NCBI GenBank assembly: GCA_021819825.1
Contig: JAKAEZ010000006.1
Location: 37,332-101,331, forward strand
Direction: 5' to 3'
DNA: 64,000 nt
Origin: Planctomycetota bacterium
GTDB taxonomy: Bacteria; Planctomycetota; Phycisphaerae; WQYP01
Position 1 is the stretch's first letter. Every line of letters begins with the position of its first letter. The notes beneath the pieces are model-generated. The model searched no databases. It was not told where the DNA came from and was given only the letters and a program-made list of their open reading frames with translations. Below are positions 8,943-18,248 of the stretch, one piece after another. The position numbers and the translations under genes were made by a program.

Positions 8943-11900
8943 ATGTCGTTGGATATCACATTTATCACGAATGAAAGCGGCAAAACGCTACGCGATCGAC
9001 TCGCGGCGTTGCTCGGTACCGACACGCGACAGTTTGACTGCCTGGTAGGCTATTTTTTCATCAGCGGATTTTATAAGATTTATCCGAGTCTGGAAAAAGT
9101 AGAAAGGGTTCGCATCCTTGTCGGTCTGAACACCGACCACACCGTTTGGAAGCTTTCGCAAAATGCCAAAGCGCCCTCGGATGAGCCTCCCGCCTTCCAT
9201 TTCCACTCCCACTCGGAGGTGCAGAAGGAAATTCCCCGCACCATGCTGCGAGAATTGGAACATGCCGCGTACACCGCCGAGGTCGAAACTGGCGTGGATA
9301 AGTTCGTACAATGGATCAAATCGGGAAAATTGGAAATCAGGGCGCATCCATCCCGGGATCTGCACGCGAAGGTCTACATCGTGACCTTTCGCGATGGGGA
9401 TAGGGATATTGGCCGCGTGATTACCGGCTCAAGCAACCTGACCCAATCCGGCCTGCAGGACAATCTTGAATTCAACGTCGAGCTGAAAAACCGCTCCGAT
9501 TACGATTTCGCCATCGACAAATTCAATGCACTCTGGACCGGTGCTGTGGAATTATCTGAACCCTGTAAACAGGCCATTTTGTCGCAGTCCCCGTACGCCC
9601 AGTTCACCCCTTATGAGCTTTATCTGAAGTTCCTTTACGAGTATTTCCGCAGTGAGCTGAACCGTCCGACGGAGCTTGACGACCTCTACGTCCCGGATGG
9701 GTTCAAAAAGCTCAAATATCAGGAAGAGGCCGTCCTGACGGCGAAAAGAATTCTTGAAGAATACGGCGGTGTGTTTCTTTCCGATGTCGTCGGGTTGGGA
9801 AAAACTTACATGGCCGCCATGCTTGCCCAGCAGCTTAAAGGCCCATCACTCGTGCTCGCTCCGCCTCATCTTATTGATGCCAAGAATCCCGGTTCATGGC
9901 GCAATGTGTTCCGCCAGTTCAACGTTCCGCAACACACAGATTTCGAATCCATCGGAACGCTGGATTCCCTGCTCCAGCGTGATATGTCCAAATACAGGAA
10001 CGTGTTTATTGATGAATCACATCGCTTCCGCAATGAGGATAATCAAACCTACGCCAATCTCGCGCAAATCTGCCGGGGAAAGCGCGTTATTTTGGTATCC
10101 GCCACCCCGCTTAACAACACTCCGGGTGACATTCTCAGCCAGATCAAGCTGTTTCAGAACGGCACCAACAGTACCATCCCCAATGTCCGGAATCTCGTGG
10201 AATTCTTTGGCAAATTGCAACGGAACCTCCGCGGTCTTGACCGCCGCACCCACCGAGAGCAGTATCTCCGCACCGTTCAGGCCAACGCCAAAACCACGCG
10301 GGAAAGCGTTCTTAAATATCTCATGATCCGCCGCACCCGTGGCGAGGTGGCAAGGTATTATGCCACCGACCTTGCGTTGCAGGGCGTGACATTTCCCGAT
10401 GTTGTGGACCCCAAAGCTCTTTTTTACAAGTTCAATAAGGAAGAAAGCCGAATCCTGGATTCCACTATGCAGATGCTGGGGCACGATTTCAAATATGCAC
10501 GCTACAAGCAGCTCGCCTACTACCTGGGCGAGCGCGAAGGGGGGCAATCTCAGGCCCAGCAGAACCTTGCGAAGTTCATGAAAATACTCATGGTCAAGCG
10601 CCTGGAAAGCAGTTTCCATGCTTTTCGTCTCACGCTGGACCGTTTCATTCGCACCTACCAGCGTGTTATTGCGGAATTCCGCAAGGGGAATGTTTACATC
10701 AGCAAGAAATATACCAGCAAAATTTTTGACCTGCTGGATGATGACGAACAGGAATCCATACAACAATTACTTGATGAAGACAAGGCGGAAATGCTCGACG
10801 CGAAGGAGTTCCGTCCTGAATTTATCGTCGATCTGGAAAGCGATCTGGCCATCCTGAATTCCATCCGCAGTCTCTGGAACAACATCAAACGCGATCCCAA
10901 GTGGGAGGCCTTCCGCCAACTCCTGCTTGATGATAAGCAGCTTAAGCAATCCAAGGTGATCATATTCACTGAATCAAGGGAAACCGCAGAGTATCTGGGC
11001 CGGCAGATCGCGGCCGGGGTGGAGAAAAGGGTCCTGGTTTCCAGCAGTGATTCCGATGAGGCCGTGTATCGGCAAGTCACGGACAATTTTGATGCCCGGG
11101 CACTGCACCGTAAGGATGACTTCCGTATTCTTGTGGCCACAGAGGTGCTTTCGGAGGGTGTTAACCTGCACCGTTCCAATGTCGTCATTAACTATGATAT
11201 TCCGTGGAACCCCACGCGCCTGATTCAGCGTGTGGGCCGCGTGAATCGGGTGGGCACAACTTTCGACACCATCCACACTTATAACTTTTTCCCGACGGAT
11301 GAAGGCAATGATCTTATCAAACTCAAAGAGGCCGCCGAGGCCAAAATCAACGCCTTCATTGAAATGCTTGGTAATGATGCCCGCCTGCTGACGGATGGCG
11401 AAGAAATTAAATCACACGATCTCTTTGATCGGTTAAATTCGAAAGCCACGATCACCGGTGAGGATGAGCAGGAAGAAACCGAACTCAAATACCTTGCCGA
11501 GATACGGGAAATCCGGGATAAGAACCCCGATTTGTTCATCCGCATCAAGGCGTTGCCTAAAAAGGCCCGCTCCACCCGGGCGGTGCCGGCACCAATTGGC
11601 ATCGCGCCAAAATTTGCGTTCCCCTCGTTGGTCACGTACTTTCGGCAGGGGCAATTGGACAAGTTCTTCATCGCCACGCCGTTGGGCATTTCTCAGGAGT
11701 TGGATTTCATGCGGACTGCGGCGCTTCTCAAGCCCGTTGACGCCAATGAGCCGCTGCTGAAAATTGCCGAGAACTTTTATGACCTGTTGGATAAAAACCG
11801 GGCCGAGTTCTTGGCCGCCACCAGCGCCGAGGCCTCCGGGGCCACCGCGAGACCCGGCGGCGGCGTCAACGCCGCCTACATTCTCAAGCGGTTGGCCGCC

Positions 11901-12173
11901 CGGGAAGTCCGAGATTACCATGGTTACACTGAAGAGGATGAACTCCTTATGCAACAGGTGATCCAGTGCCTCGCGGACGGGGCGATTCCCAGGGCCATCG
12001 CGAAGAAAGTTGCGGGCGCAATGAAGAAACAGGCCGATCCCCTGAAGGTACTGGCTATCCTGCGGCGCGATATTCCCCAAGCGCTGCTTTCGCCCATGCA
12101 GGCGGCGCAATCCCACGGAACGAACAGTCCGCGTGAAGTGATTCTCTCCTCCATGCTGTTGGAGGCACGATGA
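8943..12173 (+). CDS. PLD-domain superfamily 2 helicase (defence-type)
   Basis: A 1,076-residue protein that joins a phospholipase-D-like domain to a SNF2-like ATP-dependent helicase/translocase. The PLD part shows HAKVYIV near residue 141 and GSSNLTQSG near 168, the HxK and GSxN elements of nuclease-type PLD domains. The helicase part shows Walker A VVGLGKTYMA near 283, DEAH-type FIDESHRF near 356, motif III SATPLNN near 385 and motif VI QRVGRVNR near 760. Its stop overlaps a small ORF by 4 bases, and together with the Eco57I-like methylase it looks like a restriction or anti-phage unit. Expected role: translocating along foreign DNA and cutting it. Family and domains are clear; the biological role is inferred. 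Confidence 0.85.
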   Translation: MSLDITFITNESGKTLRDRLAALLGTDTRQFDCLVGYFFISGFYKIYPSLEKVERVRILVGLNTDHTVWKLSQNAKAPSDEPPAFHFHSHSEVQKEIPRTMLRELEHAAYTAEVETGVDKFVQWIKSGKLEIRAHPSRDLHAKVYIVTFRDGDRDIGRVITGSSNLTQSGLQDNLEFNVELKNRSDYDFAIDKFNALWTGAVELSEPCKQAILSQSPYAQFTPYELYLKFLYEYFRSELNRPTELDDLYVPDGFKKLKYQEEAVLTAKRILEEYGGVFLSDVVGLGKTYMAAMLAQQLKGPSLVLAPPHLIDAKNPGSWRNVFRQFNVPQHTDFESIGTLDSLLQRDMSKYRNVFIDESHRFRNEDNQTYANLAQICRGKRVILVSATPLNNTPGDILSQIKLFQNGTNSTIPNVRNLVEFFGKLQRNLRGLDRRTHREQYLRTVQANAKTTRESVLKYLMIRRTRGEVARYYATDLALQGVTFPDVVDPKALFYKFNKEESRILDSTMQMLGHDFKYARYKQLAYYLGEREGGQSQAQQNLAKFMKILMVKRLESSFHAFRLTLDRFIRTYQRVIAEFRKGNVYISKKYTSKIFDLLDDDEQESIQQLLDEDKAEMLDAKEFRPEFIVDLESDLAILNSIRSLWNNIKRDPKWEAFRQLLLDDKQLKQSKVIIFTESRETAEYLGRQIAAGVEKRVLVSSSDSDEAVYRQVTDNFDARALHRKDDFRILVATEVLSEGVNLHRSNVVINYDIPWNPTRLIQRVGRVNRVGTTFDTIHTYNFFPTDEGNDLIKLKEAAEAKINAFIEMLGNDARLLTDGEEIKSHDLFDRLNSKATITGEDEQEETELKYLAEIREIRDKNPDLFIRIKALPKKARSTRAVPAPIGIAPKFAFPSLVTYFRQGQLDKFFIATPLGISQELDFMRTAALLKPVDANEPLLKIAENFYDLLDKNRAEFLAATSAEASGATARPGGGVNAAYILKRLAAREVRDYHGYTEEDELLMQQVIQCLADGAIPRAIAKKVAGAMKKQADPLKVLAILRRDIPQALLSPMQAAQSHGTNSPREVILSSMLLEAR

Positions 12174-12358
12174 ATCGGCATCAGGCCCGCAAACTCGGTA
12201 CGGTCTTCACCTGGGAATTGGAGGCAAGGCGACTTCTTGGATTTTTCGGCAAGCAGTTGAGCATGATGGGACAACCCAAGGAGTTCGTTCGCAACAGCCG
12301 ATACGTCGAAGACATGTTGGCGCTGCCTGTAAAGGGCGTGGAAGGAGAGGCATCTTGA
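12170..12358 (+). CDS. Small coupled ORF, unknown function (62 aa)
   Basis: It starts at an ATGA overlap with the helicase stop, behind TTGGAGG, and ends in a TTGA overlap with the start of the DUF1016 gene, so ribosomes would read all three in turn. I do not recognise the product. Its first residues, MNRHQARKL, resemble the start of the downstream methylase (MNRDQARQL), and the DNA around the two starts is clearly related (see findings). It may be a rebuilt remnant of a methylase 5' end rather than a selected gene. Confidence 0.5.
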   Translation: MNRHQARKLGTVFTWELEARRLLGFFGKQLSMMGQPKEFVRNSRYVEDMLALPVKGVEGEAS

Positions 12359-13518
12359 TCAAGAAGCGCGGCCATTTAGCCAAATTACAACCCAGAATCG
12401 CCGACTATGATTCGATACTGACCGACGTTACCGGTCTCCTGGAATCCGCCCGGCGCGGTGCCGCACGGGCGGTTAATGCGACGATGACCACCGTTTATTG
12501 GCGCGTCGGAGAGCGAATCGTGGAATGGGAGCAAGGCGGGCGCAACCGTGCTGATTATGGTGTTGCACTTCTCAAGCGGCTGGCTGGCGACTTGAGAACC
12601 CGCTTTGGAACCGGATTTTCGGAGCGCAATCTCGAACAGATGCGACTGTTTTACCGCCAGTGGCCAATTTCGCAGACACCGTCTGCGAAATTGGCCACAA
12701 TGTCCGCCCCGCCCCCCTCTGCGCCCATTACTCAAATTGTGCAATCACCGTCTGCACAATTCGCCTCGCCACGGTTCCCGCTGGCCTGGTCTCATTATGT
12801 TCGGCTTCTTGCGGTGAAAAATGTCTTGGCAAGACAATTCTACGAAACCGAGGCCCTCCGTGGCGGATGGTCGATCCGGCAACTTGATCGGCAGATAGAT
12901 TCCCTTTATTACGAACGCACGGTCTTGTCAAAAAATAAGGCCGCCATGCTTACCAAAGGCCAAAAGCCAGCCTCCGGCGACTCTGTTACGCCCGAAGAAG
13001 AAATCAAAGACCCCTTTATTCTCGAATTCCTTGACCTCAAAGATGAATATTCCGAAACCCAATTGGAGGAGGCACTGATCCGCCATTTGGAATCGTTCCT
13101 TCTGGAACTTGGCGATGACTTCGCCTTCCTTGGCCGGCAACGGCGATTACGGATTGGTGACCAATGGTTTCGTGTGGACCTGTTATTCTTCCACCGCAGG
13201 CTAAAATGTCTGATCGTAATCGATCTCAAGACGGGAAAATTTACCCACGCCGACGCCGGCCAAATGCACCTATATCTCAATTACGCCGCAGACCATTGGA
13301 CCAAGCCCGGTGAGAATCCGCCTGTAGGACTGATACTCTGCGCACAAAAAGATGCGGCCGTTGTCCACTATGCACTGGAGAATCTGCCCAACAAAGTTCT
13401 CGCGGCTGAATACAAGATGAAATTACCTGATGAAGCCACCCTCGCTGGTGAAATAGATCGCACGCGCCGGGCGCTGGAAGTCAGATCGGTGGGCGGACGC
13501 GGGGGCAGGAAGAAATGA
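12355..13518 (+). CDS. DUF1016/YhcG PDDEXK nuclease-like protein
   Basis: A 387-residue DUF1016 family protein. The N-terminal domain has VYWRVGERIVEWEQGG and FGTGFSERNLEQMRLFY; the family's central FPLAWSHYVRLLAVKN follows. The C-terminal PDDEXK-like domain shows VDLLFFHRRLKCLIVIDLK, where the D and the D-x-K triad lie near residues 272-290. The start is TTG 12355, behind AAGGAGAGG and overlapping the previous stop. DUF1016 genes often ride in restriction loci, and this one sits between a helicase and a methylase. Residues about 103-137 are a low-complexity insert coded by two DNA palindromes. Confidence 0.85.
   Translation: MIKKRGHLAKLQPRIADYDSILTDVTGLLESARRGAARAVNATMTTVYWRVGERIVEWEQGGRNRADYGVALLKRLAGDLRTRFGTGFSERNLEQMRLFYRQWPISQTPSAKLATMSAPPPSAPITQIVQSPSAQFASPRFPLAWSHYVRLLAVKNVLARQFYETEALRGGWSIRQLDRQIDSLYYERTVLSKNKAAMLTKGQKPASGDSVTPEEEIKDPFILEFLDLKDEYSETQLEEALIRHLESFLLELGDDFAFLGRQRRLRIGDQWFRVDLLFFHRRLKCLIVIDLKTGKFTHADAGQMHLYLNYAADHWTKPGENPPVGLILCAQKDAAVVHYALENLPNKVLAAEYKMKLPDEATLAGEIDRTRRALEVRSVGGRGGRKK
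12660..12698 (+). repeat. Perfect 18-bp-stem palindrome inside the DUF1016 gene
   Basis: The left arm GTGGCCAATTTCGCAGAC and its exact reverse complement enclose a 3-base loop (ACC). It is read in frame as part of ISQTPSAKLA. Confidence 0.9.
12735..12761 (+). repeat. Second, diverged palindrome inside the DUF1016 gene
   Basis: Nine-base arms AATTGTGCA and TGCACAATT flank a 9-base loop. It shares CACCGTCTGC with the first palindrome and encodes IVQSPSAQFA, so it is a copy whose two arms changed together. Confidence 0.85.
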
Positions 13519-13562
13519 GTATACCACGAAATATTAGGCGCTACGTTGCGATCATCGCTGCG

Positions 13563-13640
13563 GCTCATACCGCAGGCCCGCGTGGGGCTATTCTTTCCCC
13601 CATGTTGTTGGAGGCACCATGAATCGCGACCAGGCTAGGC
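13563..13640 (+). repeat. Duplicated helicase-end/methylase-start junction
   Basis: This stretch resembles 12113-12190. The bases before the methylase ATG still read ILSPMLLEAP-stop in the same frame in which the helicase ends ILSSMLLEAR-stop, followed in both places by ATGAATCG..CAGGC. The 5' side here is a 3' remnant of a helicase-like gene with no body. Confidence 0.75.
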
Positions 13641-16600
13641 AGCTTGTTAAGAACACATTCAAGCAGAAATTCGATAAGGGCCGATTCACCACTTTTATCG
13701 GAAACCTGCTCAACCATATCGATGTTTCCAACGCCACCTCCTGTAATTTCCGTCGTATAAAGGATGCGTATAAGCCGCATGTTGACCTCTCCCAGCGAAT
13801 TGGTACTTACACCTCCCCAGATAATCAGCTTTTGGATGTTTTGGTAGTCCGGCTCACAAGCCAAGCAAAACTAATCCGCACTCGTGCTGCAATTCGGAAT
13901 TTCGTGGCTGATTACCTCGCGGGGGAAGGTAAACATGCCGCCCTTGTCGCCTTTGTTTCCCCGTCTGAAAACGCCTGGCGATTTTCCTATGTGAAAATGG
14001 AATATGCCACAGTTGAAAAGTCATCCGGCGATGTCGGCGTGGAGGCCCGCCTGACCCCCGCCCGGCGGTTTTCTTATCTGGTCGGCCCCGGTGAAAGCTG
14101 TCATACGGCCCAAACCCGGTTTCTTGATCTGCTGCAAAATACGCAGACCAATCCGCAGTTGGAGGACATTGAAGAAGCCTTCAGCGTGGAGGCCGTTACC
14201 AAGGAATTCTTTGCGGGGTACAAGGATCTCGCCCTTGAGGTTAAGGAGGAACTGGACAGGCTGGCCGCGGGCGATAACGCCATCAGGGACGAATTTGCCG
14301 CCTGTCAGATCAGCACCATCGGCTTTGCCAAAAAACTCATGGGCCAAATTGTATTTCTTTACTTTCTCCAGAAAAAGGGCTGGCTCGGCGTGGCCAAAGA
14401 CGCCCCTTGGGGTACCGGCCCGCATAATTTCTTGCGCAAACTGGCCGATGGCGATTTTGGCCAACGCGCCAACTTTTTCGATGATATGCTGGAGCCGCTA
14501 TTTTATGGCACTCTGGCCAAGGATCGCGGCCATGAGGCCTTTTGCGAACGCTTTGATTGCCGCATCCCATTTCTCAATGGCGGCCTTTTTGAACCGCTCA
14601 ATAATTACAATTGGCGCAAAACCGAAATCCTGCTGCCCAACCGTCTGTTCACCAATGACGTTGCGGTGGAGGAAGGAATTACCGGCACCGGCATTTTAGA
14701 TGTTTTTGACCGTTACAACTTCACCGTCAATGAAGCCGAGCCGCTGGAAAAGGAAGTGGCCATTGATCCGGAAATGCTGGGCAAAGTGTTTGAGAACCTG
14801 CTGGAAGTCAAAGAGCGTAAATCCAAGGGATCGTTTTATACCCCGCGTGAAATTGTCCATTACATGTGCCAGGAAAGCCTGATTAACTATCTCGACACGG
14901 CGGTCAATGGTGAATGTGACACAGGCATTCCTGCCTGTACCCCATCAAAAACACCCAGCCAGGCACAAGAAACACAGACAGGAATGTCTGTGCTACCGCA
15001 ACCACAAACACAGACAGGAATGTCTGTGCCACGTTGTGACATTGAAACGTTCATCCACGAAGGGGACCGCATTGCGGATTACGACGCCGTTAAGGCCAAC
15101 CATGGCATTGAGTTGCCCGCCGCCATAAAAACCCACGCCCGGCTGTTGGATGACAAACTTGCCGCGATCACCGTGTGCGATCCGGCAATCGGATCAGGCG
15201 CGTTTCCGGTGGGCATGATGCAGGAAATCGTCCGCGCCCGCTCCGCACTGACACCCTATTGCAACGATGTGCATGATCGCACCGCCTACCACTTCAAACG
15301 CCACGCGATACAAAACTGTCTGTACGGTGTGGATATTGATCCCGGTGCCGTGGAGATCGCCAAATTGCGACTCTGGCTTTCACTGGTGGTGGATGAAGAG
15401 GATGTGCGGCAGATCAAGCCGCTGCCGAACTTGGATTACAGGGTCGTGGTTGGGAACTCCTTGCTGGGCTTTCTATTCAGGTCCGTGCGCGTACAGAAAA
15501 TCGAGGAACTCAAGGCCCGATTTTTTGGGGAGACTGACTACGACGCGAAAATGCGACTAAAGACGGAAATTGATGGCCAGCTTTCACAGGCCTTCGCCAA
15601 CTCGAAACGGAGCCTGGGCTACGAGGTAAACTTCGATTTTCAAACGGTATTCTCTGAGGTCTTCCGCGGGGGCGGTTTCGATGTCGTCATTGGCAACCCG
15701 CCCTATGTTAGCCATGAACACATCCGGGAAATGAAGACCGCGCTGCGGGAGGCCTCCGAGGTCTATAGCCCATTTGCTGACATTTATTGTTATTTCATCG
15801 AGAAGGCCGTCAGAGTCTTGGCCAAAAAAGGAGTCCTAGCATTTATAACGTCCAACTCCTATATTAAGGCGGACTACGGAGCAAAACTTCGCGAATATCT
15901 TGGCAAACATACAAATATCCTGCAATTGCTTAGCGTTGAGCGCTCGCAGATTTTCGATACGGCAATCGTCAACGTTGCGATCCTACTCGCGACAAAGGCG
16001 CAGCCGGTCGAAGGTGCAACCGCTTACGTAATTAACTCAGCGTGGAACTCAGCGTCTTTTCGGAGATTCGTTCGGGCCGCCGGCTTCGAGGTACCAAGGT
16101 CCGTATTCAATTCATGTACCTGGGCGCTCGCGCACGCCAATGTGCAAGAACTCCGCGCGAGGGTCGAGGCGAACGGAAAGGCTCTTATTTCGCTGGGGGC
16201 TAAGATTCGCTTGGGAATAGCCACCGGGCGTAACGACGCCTTCCTCCTTACCGCCGCAGCGAGGGACGCACTTTTGGACATGGACGGGAGAAATGGTGAT
16301 GTCATTGTCCCGGTCGTTCGTGGTCGCGACATCGAACGATACGGGAAAATTGAGCCGGGGACGTACTTAATTGCTGCGCGGAATGGAGTCAATATCAAAA
16401 GGGACTATCCGACGTTATATCGCCATTTCGAATCCTTCGGCGCTAGCTTTCGGTCGCGCGGAGCGCAGGGGCAGGAGTGGTGGAACCTGCGGGCCTGCAG
16501 CTTCTACGACGATTTCGATTGCGAGAGAATTGTCTGGATCGAACTGAGCAATGAGGCTCGGTTTACCAGGTGCCCGGCGGGAGTGTGGTGCCTTAACAGT

Positions 16601-16936
16601 GCATACTTCATGTTGCCGCCGCTGGGGTTTTCTCTCAGCTACATTCTCGGAGTGCTGAATTCCCGGTTGATAAAGTTCTATTTCAATCTGATCGCACAGA
16701 CAAGCGGCATGGGCGTTACTCGTTGGATAAACGTTTACGTTGAGAAATTCCCGATTCCCACCGCGCCGTCGGAGGAGCAGGGAGCAGTGGAGCGGCTGGT
16801 TGACCGCATTTTAGCGGCTAAGGAAGAAATGGTCTCTCCGGACACCAGCTCGCTGGAACGCGAGATCGACCAGCTTGTCTACCAACTTTACAACCTGACG
16901 CCGGAAGAAATTGCGATTGTTGAGGGGGCGGGGTAG
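13619..16936 (+). CDS. Eco57I-like adenine methylase / type IIG-like restriction-modification protein
   Basis: A 1,105-residue protein that methylates adenine and may also recognise and cut DNA. Motif I DPAIGSGAFPVG lies near residue 520 and motif IV IGNPPYVSHE near 694. GSFYTPREIVHYM near 402 is the usual lead-in of this family, and the C-terminus (GMGVTRWINVYVEKFPIP) matches TaqI-like specificity domains. The first 170 residues could hold a nuclease domain, but I cannot identify a full PD-ExK triad. The start at 13619 has TTGGAGG in front. Residues about 434-470 are a proline/threonine-rich insert coded by three small palindromes, located between the lead-in motif and motif I. Confidence 0.85.
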   Translation: MNRDQARQLVKNTFKQKFDKGRFTTFIGNLLNHIDVSNATSCNFRRIKDAYKPHVDLSQRIGTYTSPDNQLLDVLVVRLTSQAKLIRTRAAIRNFVADYLAGEGKHAALVAFVSPSENAWRFSYVKMEYATVEKSSGDVGVEARLTPARRFSYLVGPGESCHTAQTRFLDLLQNTQTNPQLEDIEEAFSVEAVTKEFFAGYKDLALEVKEELDRLAAGDNAIRDEFAACQISTIGFAKKLMGQIVFLYFLQKKGWLGVAKDAPWGTGPHNFLRKLADGDFGQRANFFDDMLEPLFYGTLAKDRGHEAFCERFDCRIPFLNGGLFEPLNNYNWRKTEILLPNRLFTNDVAVEEGITGTGILDVFDRYNFTVNEAEPLEKEVAIDPEMLGKVFENLLEVKERKSKGSFYTPREIVHYMCQESLINYLDTAVNGECDTGIPACTPSKTPSQAQETQTGMSVLPQPQTQTGMSVPRCDIETFIHEGDRIADYDAVKANHGIELPAAIKTHARLLDDKLAAITVCDPAIGSGAFPVGMMQEIVRARSALTPYCNDVHDRTAYHFKRHAIQNCLYGVDIDPGAVEIAKLRLWLSLVVDEEDVRQIKPLPNLDYRVVVGNSLLGFLFRSVRVQKIEELKARFFGETDYDAKMRLKTEIDGQLSQAFANSKRSLGYEVNFDFQTVFSEVFRGGGFDVVIGNPPYVSHEHIREMKTALREASEVYSPFADIYCYFIEKAVRVLAKKGVLAFITSNSYIKADYGAKLREYLGKHTNILQLLSVERSQIFDTAIVNVAILLATKAQPVEGATAYVINSAWNSASFRRFVRAAGFEVPRSVFNSCTWALAHANVQELRARVEANGKALISLGAKIRLGIATGRNDAFLLTAAARDALLDMDGRNGDVIVPVVRGRDIERYGKIEPGTYLIAARNGVNIKRDYPTLYRHFESFGASFRSRGAQGQEWWNLRACSFYDDFDCERIVWIELSNEARFTRCPAGVWCLNSAYFMLPPLGFSLSYILGVLNSRLIKFYFNLIAQTSGMGVTRWINVYVEKFPIPTAPSEEQGAVERLVDRILAAKEEMVSPDTSSLEREIDQLVYQLYNLTPEEIAIVEGAG
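14921..15028 (+). repeat. Three short palindromes inserted in frame in the methylase gene
   Basis: ACAGGCATTCCTGCCTGT at 14921-14938, and two identical copies of CACAGACAGGAATGTCTGTG at 14973-14992 and 15009-15028, 36 bp apart. Each is an inverted repeat with a 4-base loop. They encode TGIPAC and two TQTGMSV segments in the protein. Confidence 0.9.
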
Positions 16937-17177
16937 GCGGGACCCTACGGGGAGTATTATAGGAACAAGGCCGAGTATCCCGGCGGCACGATCCGGCCGA
17001 GCGGTTAACGGCGGCCACGGGCAAATGTCGGCGGGAAGCCCGGTGAAAACTATATGATGCCAGGCCACTTTCGGTTACACTGAAAGACGGAAACAGGGTG
17101 CACGGTGGCGTACTGCCTCCCGCTGGCGGTTTTCGGTCACCGTACACCGCGGTGGAAAAGATGTAACGGGTTATGTT

Positions 17178-18248
17178 ATGCAATGCGTATTAGAGCCAAC
17201 CTCCAAACCAGCAGAGGACCGCAGGATTGGTGCCTTATGGATGCGGTCTATCAGGTTTGCGGGATTGGCGAGGGTACTTCATCTGTTCGGTGGACGCCAC
17301 GCCGAATTCAAAGCTAAAGATCTTAATTATCGCATCATCGAAACGGGGGCGTACCAGACTGAGCGTCGCACTCAGCCGTCAACGACCACGCTTTACCATT
17401 GTCGGAACACACTCCTGCAGATCGGGGCACTAACCAAGGCGGATGGTCATTATCGCCTGGCACAGAGGCCCGAAATTGAAACGATTCTCTCGAACACCGA
17501 ACCCAGCACGGAGAAGCTCAACTGGGAGGCTTGCAACGCATTTGCAGACTTGGTACTGCAGAATACGGATTGCCAGACCGCGTTTTTCTCCCTTTTCAGC
17601 CGACAAGGGTGGCTACGCAGTGCCGCCGATTTCCGAGAGGGTGCGATTCCCGTATCTTGGCGGTCCACGCAGGCTCAGGGTAGTCGTGACCGCTTAGGAG
17701 TAATCCTCGAATCGGAGGGAAGCGGTGAACACCGCTCCCTAGCGACCAAACGCGTGACTATTGGCGGTAACCGGAGCCAAGATATCTGCAGCATACTTTA
17801 CGGCGTGCGGTACTGGGCGAGGGACGAACTTCGCCTGGTCGATGAGTATTTTAGCCTTGGCCGAGGCTCGGTCATGTTCCCCATCCGGGCGGAGAACACG
17901 GAGGCCGCTACGGTAGTGGTAATGGATAGGATAATCAAGTCCGTCGCAGAAGATAGGGCTTGGACAAGATTTTCGCTGCAGGATATGATCAGCCGCTACT
18001 GTGTTGGGGAGCGGTACGCACTCGCGGCATTGCATTTGGCAATAAAAAAACTTGTCGCATCCGCACCCGGCAAGGTAGTGCTGATTCCCTCGGCGGAGTC
18101 GTTTGCCGCGAATACGCTCTCGGCCACATTTCCGGGAACACGGGCACACGAGTTGGGAAGCTATTACAGGGATGGCTCCGGTAGGTTGATCTCCCACATA
18201 CGATTGCATGTTTCAATTGCAAGGATGAATTATGCCCAGTCCGCTTGA
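17178..18248 (+). CDS. Unknown protein opening the ATPase-PIN-methylase operon
   Basis: A 356-residue protein that I do not recognise. The N-terminal 110 residues (FAGLARVLHLFGG ... TLYHCRNTLLQIGALTKADG) could form a winged helix, which would suit a DNA-binding or specificity role. The rest has no clear motif and no membrane segment. ATG 17178 has a poor ribosome site; ATG 17241 is an alternative. Its 3' end overlaps the ATPase start by 17 bases, so the pair are co-translated. The 241-bp spacer before it (16937-17177) shows only a CTTTC/GAAAG inverted repeat and no clear promoter. Confidence 0.6.
   Translation: MQCVLEPTSKPAEDRRIGALWMRSIRFAGLARVLHLFGGRHAEFKAKDLNYRIIETGAYQTERRTQPSTTTLYHCRNTLLQIGALTKADGHYRLAQRPEIETILSNTEPSTEKLNWEACNAFADLVLQNTDCQTAFFSLFSRQGWLRSAADFREGAIPVSWRSTQAQGSRDRLGVILESEGSGEHRSLATKRVTIGGNRSQDICSILYGVRYWARDELRLVDEYFSLGRGSVMFPIRAENTEAATVVVMDRIIKSVAEDRAWTRFSLQDMISRYCVGERYALAALHLAIKKLVASAPGKVVLIPSAESFAANTLSATFPGTRAHELGSYYRDGSGRLISHIRLHVSIARMNYAQSA

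Noticed and set aside
10017-10766. 249-codon minus-strand ORF inside the helicase gene
   Set aside because: It lies antisense to a clear helicase with intact motifs and has no recognisable product; it is a frame shadow.
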